A stretch of 64,000 nucleotides of DNA from Rhodamnia argentea (Eukaryota; Streptophyta; Magnoliopsida; Myrtales; Myrtaceae). The translations under genes were made by a program, and so were the position numbers. The stretch is from NCBI RefSeq assembly GCF_020921035.1, contig NC_063150.1:32473826-32537825 (forward strand), in the 5' to 3' direction. Numbering within the stretch: position 1 is the stretch's first letter; each line of letters starts with the position of its first letter. Positions 34,189 through 46,819 of the stretch are shown piece after piece. The notes below the pieces were generated by a model. It saw only the letters and a list, made by a program, of their open reading frames with translations. It ran no database searches and was not told the origin of the DNA.

Positions 34189-35989
34189 TTGCAACTTAGG
34201 CAAGCAAATATGGGAAAGATCACAAAAAATCTATTCTGTTCTATGTATCTTAAAGCACTCATTGATGATCTTGCATAAGTTCAAGAGCAGACTCTTAAGA
34301 CAAAAGTTCTCCGGATTTGTTTACAAAGGAGCCCGTTGTATTAAAGGATTGGTTGTATTTTTCAGCAGTGGCATGAGAACAATCTTCTCTAACCAAATTT
34401 AACAAACTAGACTTTATAGTGTGTTAAAAAGCCGTTCCCCGCCGCGTAATTGACTATCAGCCGACCAAAACTCGAAGCTACTACCGCTCAAAAGCGGCAT
34501 CATCAGAAGGAAAATGGAAAAGTAAAAGGAAAGTGGAATCTCCTGTAGATGGCTCGAGCATGGAATGGATTGTTTATCTTTCGAGATGTGGACCTTCTCA
34601 CTCCTCAGGAAGAAGGAGAAATTTCTATTTTATTGAGAAAAATTCCTAATTGATTTTGAAGTTAATAGAACAATACAAGTTCTCTAGAATATGAGTTTAT
34701 ACGGGGTAACATTGTAACTCGAGCTCTCCGTCAGCTCGGATTATAAGGGAGTAGTTCGGACGGAACATCTAGATTCGTATGAGATGAAATCAAAGAGTTG
34801 ATTAAGAGATATTATATTATCACAACGGATAGCAAATCGAGTTGAATTCGTTTTCGAAGATTAACAATTATGAAGATTATTCTATATCTATCAAAGAAGT
34901 GGATTCAGGAATAAGATGATTTATTACCTAAAGAAGAATTCTATCTTTGGTAGCTCATATCTTGATTGTATAGGGGATCGGATCAACTGTGAATTCTATT
35001 CTTATTTCTCAATGGATACGAAATCCTTTGTATATAGTATCGTCCAATGGGTTGATTATAGAGTGAACCTCTAAAGTCCTTGCACTGTTTAGTTTGATGG
35101 TGGATGAGTATAAAATGATACATCAAAGTTGAAGAGAGTACGAGAGTCCGGAATCAAAGTTCCAAAGTTCTAGAAAGTTTCATTATTCTTGATCCAAACA
35201 CTATAGCGCTTAGAGGTTTTCATTTGAAGTGATTGAGCATTAGATAGATTGGTCTATTAACTGAAGGATCATCATCAAGTTGTAACCTCCGAGCTATTCA
35301 CTAGTGGAATCCAGCCGATTAGCTGTCGGCGTGAAGAAGTTGACGTAGGTTTGATCAAAACCAAACTACTATAAACTTTATGTACATATTCTCTATCCAT
35401 TAAACTCTCTTTATATTACTCTTGATAGTTGATTTGTGCACAAACAGATTTTGAGGCCATCTCAGATCCTGCTCTCAATCAGACTTTGAGCTAAGATCTG
35501 AACTTATTTCTTTGAATTCCACACTGTTTCTAAGTTTCAATAACACCTATTCACCCTCTCTAGGTGATAGCGCTAGCTATAATATATTTTACGTTAGCCA
35601 TCAAAACAAGCGGGATTGAAATGAAAAGACAGCTTGTGGCATTTTAACGAATTGTAGGAATCGATCCCGGCCTGAGTTATGGACAACAATTTTCACGAGA
35701 TCTTGATTGTGATCACCTGAGGACATTGCTTAAGCTAGCATTTGACAAACTTGAGTTGACCGTTAAGAGAGTACTTATGAATGAAGTCGTGTTATGCAAC
35801 TGCATTTTGAGTTGCAGAAAGATTTGAAGTCCACAGAACACTGAAACAAATCCAAGCTGCATATATTGATTGTTGCTTTTGAGCGGTATATTGAAGTACA
35901 AGGGTCAAAGCCAGCGTAGCTTTGACTGCACTATTAAGAAGACTAGGTAAAGGAAACGAATCCAAAGACTGAAGCTTTCCTTGACGATG
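34189..35989. other. Spacer between PME A2 and B2
   Basis: Collinear with 26436-28236 of the first duplication unit, with many small substitutions. No gene was seen. Confidence 0.55.
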
Positions 35990-37412
35990 TTACAGTACAG
36001 GACTAGGCTGCTGCTCTCTCCATCCATCTCCATCGACGAAACTCGAGTCGATATAGTGAGATAGCTCGTTATTATCCAGTTTCTTCATCCAATTCACTCT
36101 CCTGGACATACTCGCTCCAGGTCCATCGCATTCTACTTCTGCATAGGTTATGGTACTCCTGAGAAAAAGATAACAGTTTCTGGAATTACTAACTCGAATT
36201 AGATGGATGGATGATCAATATGAATTGAGTACAGTAAGGGGGAGGACAATAGTCTTACTCGTGGCCTGCGTGTATCCACGAAGACCAACCTTCGGGAACG
36301 ATAACATCGGACATGTTTGTCTGGTAAAATATAACTGTCGAGTATGGCCCGTAAGCCCTTCCAAGGTACGATTTACCATTTCCTATTATGGCACAGTTCT
36401 TGACCACGAAACCATTTGTTTGCGCAGCATCCGCCCGGCCTTGAATGGTGATGTAACCCAGAACACCTCCGAGGTGAGCATCTGTAGCATTAATAATGCA
36501 ACGCTGCGTCAAATATACCTCTTTTTAACTTTCTTCATCCAATTCACTCAACTGAAGAATCAACAAGCATAGCGGATGCAAGGAATTTCGGGTATCCCAA
36601 CTAATTCCAAATGCAACTAAAAACAACTATGATGATAACGATAATGAAGTAAAGGGAATGATCACGGCTTGGAACCTGGTATAAGGATTGCCCGCTACCC
36701 CAAATGAAGTCGGCTGCGCCTTCGATGTAGTAGGTATCAAAGAAGTGGCGGCCTTGATAGTCGCTCAGCGTGTCCTGAATGCCCACAAAGGCGCTTTTGC
36801 AGAACATCGCCTTATCTCTCATTACCATGGCCGCCGGTGCCCACGTAATGCTTCCAGCATTGTATGTATTCTGTCAATTAAGAAAATTCTCCAAAGTTAG
36901 AGCAATCAGAAGTTTAGGAGATCGATCCGGGCTGAGACATAACCAGTGATCATCGAATTACTCGAACAACACTCCTTTTACCTTAAAAGTTATGTGTGCT
37001 GCGAGAAAATTATCTACGAACAATGAGAAGGTGGAGCTCTTACTGACATCTCCAGCATCTCCCCACTGGATCACAGTATCCCTGCTGCCTTCTCCTTCAA
37101 GGTATATAAATTGTCTCTCTTTTGCTATCTGGACCTTTTCACTGCACAGCAAGAGAAAACTAAACTAAGCTTAAAGCAAATTTGCATACACTGCAAAGAG
37201 ACGTGGATCCAGGCGTTGTTGTTCAGTGGAACAGAATCAATTGCCGCTTGAACCGAAGTGAAGTTTTCGCCGCCAGACTTGTCGACCATGATCGTGCTGT
37301 GTGCCACGAACGACTTCTGACTAAACTCAAAAGGGTGATTTCGCGCCTCCAACGCCTCGAAACATACCAATAGGGCCATCGACAAGCATAGTAAAGATAG
37401 GACATGACACAT
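35990..37412 (-). CDS. Pectin methylesterase B2, about 329 aa, exon 1 donor lost
   Basis: Exons 2-5 are intact and in frame: 37141-36982, 36870-36676, 36503-36259, 36158-35990. Exon 1 starts at ATG 37412 with a signal peptide (MCHVLSLLCLSMALLVCF). Compared with B1, B2 has lost 49 bp covering the end of exon 1 (the GTYT motif) and its GT donor. A new candidate donor GTGTATG (37191 downward) would end exon 1 at 37192 and restore the frame, giving NNNAWIHVSLH then EKVQ. The product would lack the GxYxE motif. Catalytic motifs [19 protein letters not shown] and GWSSW remain. The gene may be weakly functional or newly dying. An in-frame ATG at 37565 exists but would bury the signal peptide. Confidence 0.7.
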
Positions 37413-39128
37413 TGTTTGGCGATTATAGCGAATGACATAGAACCCCAAAAACCGCAGAGGAGTTGGAAATGCCGCAGAGAGAGTGCAGAACCTGTTTTCA
37501 CTCCAAAGGGTCCTAGGAATCACATCTTTTATTGGTGCATTGCAAAGTGTTATCAGAGAGACCAAATAGAAGAAAGACGGAGAGTCACGGCAAGTTTTAG
37601 GACCAAGCTGGATCCAAAATTTCCATCCTTTAGTTCTCTCTTATAGTAATATTAGATCTTTTAAGAAAACTGATTGTTGCTGGTAAAAGTTGAATCCATT
37701 CCCTTCAGATGGAGGAGTTCGGATCAGACACGATTAAGATAGTTGCAGCATGGTGGTAAAGACAACGTTGTCCGATAGTTGCTGGTACAAGTTGCACGTG
37801 GAGCAAAAAATGTCCCAAGTTCAAATCCTCTTGACCCTCCCACACCCATCCAACGGCCCATGTTCATCCAACCACTCTTAACAATTTACTTCATGCACTA
37901 AATATTATCACATGCACCGGATTTATGTATATTAATATCATGATGCACCAACTTAAACAAGTAATTTATGAAGAGGAAACTTAATAACCTCGAAAGGGAA
38001 TATTCCTTAAATTTTAATGGCATGGAGGGTTGAATCCATAATTCTCTTCTAATACACATGTCATCCACTTATAGTGTTGAAGTAATATGCTAGTTTCTGA
38101 GAATTTTCCTAGCTAGAGTATTTGTGTAAGAAAAAAGTTTTGTTTGTTATATATTAATGACAAAGTTGTAAACTGCACGATAGTAATTTTTTTTTTTTTC
38201 AGTCTATGTCTACTACCAATAAAATCCTTTAAAGGATAAATTCACCTTCTTACTCTTCACTTAAATCCGCATGAAAAATCAAATGATTTTTGTCATTATT
38301 TTATCCTTTGAGGGCTTAATACCCTAAAAACTTTCCAATTGTAACTATCGTCCCAATTCTATCTTTTGTTTCATGAAAATTCTCCAACTTTAGATATCTC
38401 AGTCCTACCCTAAACTTTTTTCATAAAAATCTCATAACTTTAGGTCCAATCTTAATTCTACCCCGAGCTTCTTTTGTCTTATAAAAAATCTTTAAGTTTA
38501 TGTCTAGTATCGATTCTATCCCTTTTTTTTTTTATCTCATAAAAAAATCTCATCTTTAGGTCCAATTTCAATTCTACTACATTTTTTTACCAAAAAAAAA
38601 ATCTTTTTTTTTATCTCATAAAAAGATCACTAACTCTTACTTGAGTCTTAGATATGTCTTTATTAGCTCTCTGTCAAAATTGTCCTTAGTGATTTTGTGC
38701 TCGGTCTTCGATCTCTCGTACTTGGAGGTGTTTCATCTCTCGCAGTTGGAGAACTTGCACTCAAAAAGCTCGAATAGCTCGTACTTGATAGTTTTCCATT
38801 TATGAGACTATAAAAAATTTAGGGTAAATCGGGATATACGGTAAAATTGGGACAAGACTTAAAGTTGAGAGTTCTTCACAGGAAAAAAGTTGATGGTAGA
38901 ATTAGGACATGACTTGAAGTTGAGGTTTTGTACGGGACAAAAAAAAAAAGGTTTAGGATAGAATTGGAACCGGATCTAAAGTTTGAGACTTTTTTATGAG
39001 ATAAAAGGTAGAATTGAGACAAGAGTTAAAGTTGAAATTTTTTTTAGGGTGTTTGGCCATTCTTTGAGGGCGAAAATTGCAAAGTAGGGCTCATTGTACT
39101 TAATTTATATTCATAGCTTTTTTTTTTT
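37413..39128. other. Intergenic: PME B2 upstream region and repeats
   Basis: 37413-37700 is the B2 upstream flank. At about 37745-37835 a GTGGTAAAGAC motif and a GTTCAAATCC motif recall the A and B boxes of a tRNA-derived SINE, but no clear boundaries were found. 38300-39060 is an AT-rich repeat whose two halves are inverted (ATCTCATAAAAAGATC and GGGACAAGACTTAAAG phrases), probably another TIR element. Confidence 0.4.
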
Positions 39129-39677
39129 GAATATGTTCACTAAAAGTTTTAAAACTTATCATGAAAGTGCAATAGTAATTTTGCAAAAAGTGTAATCAAA
39201 TCATAAAACTTGTCAAATTTATATAATCGAGTCCTTTAGTTAAGTCCGTCCAACTTGACAAGTGAAAATTACTAATGTGGTTCAAACAACATCTTTTTAG
39301 TCCAAATTTAATTTTTAATATACTTTTCATTTAAATTTAATAAAAAATAAGGTAAAATTAAATCATGAAAAAGGGAAGCAGCGGTGGCAAGGGAGCAGAT
39401 TCAACCTATTGTTGTTGCTTTTTATTTTATTTTAGTTTTTTTAAAATTAAATGTAAATGAAATATATTACAAATTAGATTTGGATCAAAATAACGTTATT
39501 TTAAGCACGTCATCGCCATGTAAAAGAAAGGAAATATTAAGAAAAGCTAACCTAAGCATTTTTCGTTAGCTAGGTTAGATAGATTTAATTTAAGAATTCA
39601 AATGCATTATTTTGATAAATTTTAAAACTTAATTGTAACTTTTATAAATTTTAAAATTCAATTGCCACTTTCATCAG
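39129..39677. mobile_element. Mutator-like TIR element, right end lost
   Basis: The left end GAATATGTTCACTAAAAG and the inner phrase AAAACTTGTCAAATTTA match the element at 1745-2588. The right arm is present but stops inside the TIR near 39677, so the last 30 or so bp are missing. The core is short. Confidence 0.7.
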
Positions 39678-39799
39678 AGGTGGCACGCTTTCAGAATTGT
39701 TTTTTATTTTTTTGGACAAGCTCATCCTACTTTATTCAAGTATAAAAGCTATTGAAGCTCCCATGCCTTCCATCGCTTCGCTTCGCTGATGATCCAAGC

Positions 39800-42700
39800 A
39801 TGCAAGCAGAAAGCAACCGAAATGCGTCTCCGGGAGTTGACGAAACCAGCTCCAAATCCAACGGCCAGACATATCCGCATGTCGTCGCCGCTGCCGCTAA
39901 TTCTTTCGGGGATGGTCTGTTGAGCGACTCGGACAAGTTCTACGCGAAACTCGCCCAGTTCTTCGAGTCGACTGGGCTGAGCCTCATGTGAGTTCGAGTC
40001 TCGTTCTCTCTTCTTGTTCTTCTGACGCCCATTTGCTCGGTAACGTGCGGCGAAGGAAAAAGTTCTTCTCTTTATATGCGTTCCATGAAAGTTTTGGTTT
40101 TGGGTGCACATTGAAAGAAGAGAAGAGAAAGGAGTTTGTGCTCTGGGTACTGTTTGTTTGTTTCTTTGCCAAGAAAATGCGAGAAAATTGGCGTAGAAAA
40201 TCTCTGTGTCGAACGATCGCAGTGAACCGAATCATCTAAAGATGAAAAGGTCTAACCTTTTTCCCCCATTTTCTGTTTCTTGAAAATGGCGGGCGTAAAG
40301 TTCCTCCTTTTCCTTTTTCCCTTTCGAGTTTCTGAAGAAGTTTTAGCATAACATAAAGCATGGCAGTGACAATTTAGTTCTAACACTTTGAAACGGTAGC
40401 TTAAATGCCAGGGAGACAACCTTGGACTTGTTTCAGCTGCACAAGGAAGTTGCAAGAAGAGGAGGATTTCGCCAGGTGAACTTTTTTCTTCCAATTTTGT
40501 CTGATTTACAGGCGTTTTCTTTAGTGTCAATCTTTATTTGTTCAGCCCCATGATTTTCGACATCTTGGGATCATTAACTCTCAAGGGGCTTTTTGAGTGT
40601 TCTCTCCCATTTCCATCATTGATTTGACGTATCTGCCGTGTTTAAAATCACTTCGTCTCGTGGAAGAAGTAAAGTTGCTATGTCTGTGCAATATGCTTAA
40701 AATTTGGACTAGAAGGTCGTAAACAAAAGTAATGCGCTTTATCTTTTATGTGTCCCGTGCTAGCCGCGCGATCTCGTCCAAACAATCCGATGAAACACAC
40801 TGAAGAACATAGTACATTGTGCTTATTTACGAGTATTATCTGCAAAGGCGCACTCACATAGTCACAGTTGTTTTGCTGCTGCATGTACCAGTGAAGTCTT
40901 GATACCCCCTGTTTCTAGTGCTATGAAGACCGTCCCTGGATGCAAACTAGAAATTGCTTTTCAACATTTAAATTATTGCAAGGCTTACTCTTCGTTGTTC
41001 TTCACAGATTAACAAAAGGGGGAAATGGGAGGAGATTGTCTTAGCCCTTAAGTTGGAAAGCACGGCTCCCACGATAGCTACTCAAGTTCAAAGGCTTTAT
41101 GCACATCTTCTTTATAACTTCGAGCAGTCCATTTCTAGGACTAGGAGTGCTCCCAAACCGCCTGCAGTCTCATACTCATTCTCAGGTATCAGTTATATTT
41201 CATGGATGTAACTGGCTCGTGGGGCATTACATATAACATGGATGTAGTTGACTCGCGTGGCATTTGAAATGTAAGAAGCTATGACTGAAAAGCTTCCCTT
41301 TGTCTATATGGAATATTAATTTGAGTTCATGTGGTGTGTAGTGTTGTCTGATGACTTTGCAGGCCTTAATTCTTCGAACAGCAAGAGCCCTGCCCTCAAG
41401 CGGAACAATAAGAACAGTTCTCCTGTGCTGATTGATATAGAGGATTATCCTGAGGAGAAGAAGTTGCGCAAAGAGGCTATCAAATTGCCAACAGGTGGGT
41501 CAATCTTTTTAGTGCACAAGATTCTCTCTTACATGTTGTTGGTTGTTAATCATTTAAATTGAAAGTAGTTATCCTATTACAACCTATTCTTTTTTGATGC
41601 GTTATATAACGGAAGATCAATTCATCTTCATGCTTTTCCCGGAGGTCTGGAGAAAGTTGCAATCCACATCTCAGGTTTAGGCGCTGATGAGCACATTGAA
41701 GGTCACCAACTTCCTTGACCTTCCGGCACTGGGCAGGCGTCAGCCCCTATCTGTGTGTCAGGCCATCTAAGTTTAACAATAGGAAAGCGATCATTTCCTT
41801 GGTCTAGTCATTAGAGGAGAGGTGTATGCTTGATCTATGAGGGTGGTCCACGTTCGTGACTTCTTCAACTTCCTCTTTTGGAAGAAGCAACTGTTTAGCA
41901 GTCATGTAGATGATTTATGAGGTCTGTTATAGTGTTTGAACTAATCACTCTCAGGTTGTTCTTCTTTCGCTCAAGATTTGATTGTCTTCCTTTGTTATTA
42001 TGTTGGGTTTAAGTTTGTGGAGCTATGGCTTTATTGGACATGACTGATATTCTGTATGCTTTGACATGTAACTATTTGATTAACTTTCTTGTTAGTTGAC
42101 TTTATCTTTCAATAGTAATTTCAATATCCGACTGAACTCCTAGGTGAATTTGTAGAATTTTGAATTTACATCACCTATGATAATGGTAAAACATGAAGCA
42201 CGTTGAGAATATGCACGTTATTATCTCTACTCTCTGATGAATTTCAGCACATTTTTTATGTAAAATTGTCCGGATGTTCTGATCTGCATGATTGTGCTTG
42301 TCTCATCACAAAAGAAGAAAAACCAGCTCAGGAGATGGCAGCGAAGCTTAAGGAGAGCATGAAAATCCCAAAAGCTCCGCTTGCGACACGGAGTGCATAT
42401 CAGCTCTTCCTCAGCAAGGAATGTGCTCGGCTAAGAACCCTTCGAGGAGAGAGTCAGGAGGGCCAAGATACTCTGAGGGTGGCCATTGATGTGTGGAGAC
42501 AACTTACTGAAAAAGAGAAGGAGGTACAAACTTGTGATCTTGCTATATTATTAGCTGCACGTCCGCAGCACGACACCAATTTCGATATTGCTGTCCAATG
42601 TTAAGGTTTTTCCTTGTTTAAGAATCCAAGAGGATATGATTCAGCAGGTTTTCTTATGGAGGTTGCGTTTATTCTAAAACACTAGGCAATGTTTGTTTGG

Positions 42701-43042
42701 ATAATGCATTTGCAGCCATATATCGAGGAAAGTAGAAAGGATAGGGAAAGATACGAGCAAGAAATGGCTGCTTTCGCCAAGAATGGGAAAATGCAATATA
42801 AGTTTACGAAGAAAAAGAAAGCCAGTTTCCAGAAAACCCAAGATGAGAATGGCATTCAGAAGAAGCACCTCGACAATGTCTACAAAGTCGTCAATCTGAC
42901 TCCGTTAGAAGATCCCCTAGTTCCGCGTGCAGATCAATCCATCGTTGATATAGCCATGGAGACGACAGAGAATGCACCGACAGACCAGCTGCTCCACTTC
43001 AACTGGGACGAGTTTTGTGGTTCACTTGATGTAGCGGAGTAG
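39800..43042 (+). CDS. ARID plus HMG-box DNA-binding protein, about 369 aa
   Basis: Six exons join in frame: 39800-39987, 40400-40475, 41008-41185, 41363-41494, 42315-42523, 42716-43042 (1110 nt). Residues about 44-147 form an ARID DNA-binding domain (KFYAKLAQFFESTGLSL ... EVARRGGFRQ ... VQRLYAHLLYNFEQ). Residues about 210-279 form an HMG box (PKAPLATRSAYQLFLSKE ... WRQLTEKEKEPYIEES), which bends DNA. The C-terminus is Lys-rich, then acidic. This pairing is known from plant HMGB9/10/11/15-type nuclear proteins. The ATG at 39800 was preferred because upstream ATGs are out of frame. Exon 2 could instead start at 40412; 40400 is preferred because it restores the usual ARETTLDL spacing. Exon 5 has two adjacent AG acceptors (42314 or 42317), differing by one Glu. 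Confidence 0.88.
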
Positions 43043-43345
43043 TTGATCAAAGAAGCAGCGATCTTTTGGTGGAGTTTGATTTTGGACTGGGACCGAGGAT
43101 AACCTTGTTAGTTCGGCTGCAAAGTTGACACTCTCTTTTTGCCGAGGTCTAGGAGTGTCTGTTTAGTTGATGATGGAGATGCAACTCTCCTGTCCACTTC
43201 TTGAGTTGCTCTGTTTCTGTCTTGTTCATATGATGCAAAGGACCATGTCAGATAGCTCTATACAGCTTTGGACATATTGAGCCATCAGTTTCAGTTATCA
43301 GATGAGCATGGGACAATGTCATTTTGCTTGCATCAATAGGTTAGT

Positions 43346-43398
43346 CCCTGATTAACATGATATCTGCTTCCAAAGTGATTGAGAAAATGTAAAACTTG
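43346..43398. repeat. 53-bp direct repeat, first copy (second at 43794-43846)
   Basis: Both copies read CCCTRATTAACATGATATC and end GAAAATGTAAAACTTG with two mismatches. They are 448 bp apart and lie downstream of the ARID-HMG gene, within or past its 3' untranslated region. Confidence 0.85.
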
Positions 43399-44204
43399 AA
43401 TAGAATCTTCATGACTAGCTGTTCTTAGGTTGTTTAGTGTTGGGCAGAATTCGAAACGCGCAGTCTTGAGTGGTTTTGTATCTCCCGGCACTGTATAAGG
43501 GAAGTAGACAACATAATAGAAGTCTAGGGATATTTTTATATCAGCTTTGTTGAGTTGTAATTCATTAACAACTTAAAAATGCCATGTAGAATTAATTAAC
43601 AGTGATTATGGACAGAAGACTAATAATGACAGAATTGAGAAAAAAGTAAAAATTGATTTTTTTAATAAGACCAAAAGAAGTTTTGGATACAATTAAGACA
43701 GATGCTAAAGTTTGGTGTTTTTTACGAGACAAAAAAAAATTGGATATAATTAGCACGTATGCTAGTTGGGCTTTTTTTTTTTTTAGTATTGGACCCTAAT
43801 TAACATGATATCTGCTTTCAAAGTGATTGAGAAAATGTAAAACTTGTTTGTCTTTTGATCTCTTCTTGTCGCCGCCCCCCCCCCCCAAAAAAAAAAAAAC
43901 CCAATTCAAAAGGGAAAAACTGTTGTGGGAAAAAAAAGAGGCAAAAAATTGCAAGCCTCCAAAATGTCAAAGACTTTTTGAATTTTGTGGCCAAAATTTT
44001 GAATTTCTTTGGATGCTGTCCAAAGGACAAATTTTGAATTACATACAAGACATTTCCTAAGTTTGTTTTTTTCTGTCTTATGCAAGACATATACTACTGT
44101 TTTGGCATGGCTGTCGTTTTGAAAAGCCAAAAAAGTAGATCCCTCCATTTGCGCGGCTAACCATACCCCATCAATCAATCCTCCCCTAATCAAATATCTC
44201 CCAC

Positions 44205-44211
44205 TATAAAA
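44205..44211 (+). promoter_or_regulatory. TATA box of the small membrane-protein gene
   Basis: TATAAAA in the context CCACTATAAAAATCC, about 190 bp before the ATG, followed by a GA-rich leader (44256-44273 and 44371-44391). Confidence 0.65.
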
Positions 44212-44402
44212 ATCCTAACTTTTAGCCTTTGAGGACATGCTAGAACAACCCTTTAGAGAGAGAGAGAGAGAGACTCCGTAATAAAGAGGGTGACCCCCCA
44301 AAAGGAGGGTATACAAAGATGCGCTTTGCATTTTAAAAAAGAGAAGGAATCAAGCTTCTCGCACTTCTCTAGAGAGAGACAAGAGAGAGATTGGGATCGG
44401 AG

Positions 44403-44684
44403 ATGTCGGGGAGGTGGTCGGTGACGTCGTTGCGGTGGCTGGACTTCTCGTTCCCGCTCCGATCCTCCATCTTCCGGTGGCCCCAGCTCGTGTCCTCCTG
44501 CTTCACAGCCACCCGGCGGGTCGGCAGCGGCGGAGACCGTTGGGGCTTCCTCCGGTGGCCGGAGCTGGGGCTGGGCTTCTCGATCCTGGACGACGTCGTG
44601 TGGAGCCTCGTGACGGCGTTCGAGTCCGTGGCCCTCGTCTCCATGCTCTGCTTCTTCTTCCTCTTCTGCGGATGCACCATCTAA
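44403..44684 (+). CDS. Small membrane protein, 93 aa, single exon
   Basis: The ATG at 44403 lies in an AG-rich leader and opens a GC-rich frame to TAA at 44682-44684. The product is Trp- and Arg-rich at the N-terminus (MSGRWSVTSLRWLDFSF), with repeated FRWP/LRWPELGLG phrases. It ends in a hydrophobic helix (about residues 68-90, SVALVSMLCFFFLFCGC), which suggests a tail anchor. I do not recognise a named family, though small plant proteins of this build exist. A TATA box upstream and the sudden GC-rich frame in AT-rich surroundings support a real gene. Longer opposite-strand frames here are shadows of the GC bias. Confidence 0.72.
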   Translation: MSGRWSVTSLRWLDFSFPLRSSIFRWPQLVSSCFTATRRVGSGGDRWGFLRWPELGLGFSILDDVVWSLVTAFESVALVSMLCFFFLFCGCTI

Positions 44685-44899
44685 CTCGCCCGCGGGGTGC
44701 GGAGGAGATGGCGAGGCGGTCGGGTCCCGGGACATGTGAGGTTCGGTAGGGGATCGGTGGATGAGCTGGAGCACGTGGGGGCACGTGCGGTCTTTTTCCA
44801 TTACCTTCTTTTTGGAATGAATTTTACTTTTACCTTCTCTGTTAAAAGTTTTGGTTGAGGTATCTGCTTTTCAATTTTCATCCCTTCTTCTTCTTCTTG

Positions 44900-46680
44900 T
44901 AATATTCTCGGGTTCTCGTGAGAAAATCTAAATCTTGGCTTTGAGTATAAACTCTTTTTTTTTATTATTATTATTGTTAATTCGTGAGGGAAAAAAGTTC
45001 AAACTTGGGATCTTTAGATGAAAAAAAAAAAAAAAACATGAGGGAGAACACGACATAAACAGATTAGTATTACGAAATGAAATTAAATTTGGAGTAACAG
45101 AGCAACAAATTTGGCCGTTGACTGGTCTTCCTCAACGGCATCAGATCATTAATTAGCATAACAAACACATGAAAATCACGATTAGCTTCTTATCATACCT
45201 TTGAACGACGCGATAGCTGAAATAACGTGTGATGACATGACAAGTGTGTCACAATTCCAAATCCGACATTCCCCGAGAAGAGAGGGCTTTAAGGTTGCGA
45301 CGATTGCAAGACATGGAATTTGTCTAATTTGGGCAGTAATAGGAACTTGTATTTTTCTTTAGGGTACCGTCCGACATCGACCATCCATTCATCCATCAAT
45401 CGATGACGCATTTAAAAATCGAACGGACGACTTTTTTTTTTTTTTTGGGGGAAATTCTCTCGTGATTTTTCTCATATTAAAAACGATTTTTTCGTGTCGT
45501 GAAATGGGTTTTTCATAGCAATTGCGATTTAATCACATTTTAGGTTGTTTCTAGCTCACCTTTTCAGATGTAGAGTGTGAGCTTGAACTGTAACCCAACT
45601 TAGGCCACCACGTTCCGAGACATGAAAAGGAAATGTCATTAGTTGGGGCTGTTTTTCGTGTTTCGTGTGTTTTATCTTGTCATTTTCAACTTGGAAGAGC
45701 CGATGACATAGAATATTGAATTAATGTAGAGAAATATCAGCTCATCTCAAAAGGGAATAGAAGGGCGACCGTGTTTGCATTAGTAAAGTGCGTATTTGTG
45801 TAATCACCTCTAAAACCTAGTTTTCCTTACGAATTTCGTGCATAAATAATGTCCACATCAGCGCAAATGGCGCCACCTAAGAAAACCAGTGTTCACGTCG
45901 GCGATTTCCAGTTAAAATTTGCTGGATGAATTGAATTAGTATCAATGCAAAAAGACTTAGGATTAAATTGGTTCAATGAGAATGTTTAGGAGTTTTTTGG
46001 TACTTTTTCGATAAATCCTTAGTAATCAAACTTTTTGGTAACGTGAACAAATTTTATATTTATAAAACGACTATTGAAATCTCTTTGAAAATTGACCGAC
46101 ATATCTTCGGGGTTGAGTAAGTCGTCTTAAGAGAAAAGTCAAAAAACCCAAATCAAATTTAATCGTGCATATTAAGTCATTCTTGCTCAATCATATATGA
46201 ATAACTTGAAGGCCGCGAGATTATGATGCTTGTACATTAATATTTGGAGAAATTGACAAAATAGTAGTTTGTATCCTGCTCATCTACAATTGGTCCTTTA
46301 CCAAAAAAAAAAAAACATCTACCATTGGTCCATGGAATTTGAGTTAATATGCATAATTGTCTATGAACTTTTTATATGTGCAATGTGATCACTGAATTTT
46401 GACTCAATTTGTAATATTATCCCTAAAATTTTAATTTTATTTAATGTGGTCCCTCAATTGTTGATACATATTCAATATAATCCGTAAACGTTCAAAAATT
46501 TAGGATTTACGTTGAATATTGAATAAAATATTTAGAGATAATATTGCATAGCGGATCAAATTCAAAGAATATATTTAATAAATTAAAAGTTCACGGACGA
46601 CATCACATGTTGGATCAAAATTTAGAGATTATTCGTGCTGTTTTCCCTAAACTATTCTGAAGAGTTTCCGCCCGGGATGA
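44900..46680. other. Intergenic with AT-rich repeats
   Basis: 45840-46020 contains pieces of the 'GTCCAAAAA' TIR family, and 46290-46640 contains the AT-rich dispersed repeat also seen at 6600-6900. No gene was recognised. Confidence 0.45.
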
Positions 46681-46819
46681 ACCCGTTTCACTTCAATTGG
46701 CCCCCAAAAAGATCCGACATTTGGGCTTCGGACAACGATCGATCATCGACCCAGAAACCCGAAAGCTAGGAAAACAGGCGCTCGTCGCAGATTGCCGGAT
46801 TTTTCCCTTGCATTCGAAC

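Larger units (their letters stand above)
29571..37265. repeat. Tandem duplication, unit 2 (about 7.70 kb)
   Basis: This is the second copy of the block at 21715-29570, with PME A2 and the bulk of PME B2. It ends inside exon 1 of B2 at AGTT (37262-37265), where the sequence continues into the unduplicated first part of that exon. Confidence 0.92.

Noticed and set aside
37745-37835. Possible tRNA gene or SINE head
   Set aside because: Box-like motifs are present but no cloverleaf could be drawn and no 3' tail or target duplication was found.
44253-44801. 182-codon minus-strand frame opposite the small membrane-protein gene
   Set aside because: It is a GC-bias shadow rich in Pro, Glu and Ser; the plus strand has the TATA box, the leader and a structured product.
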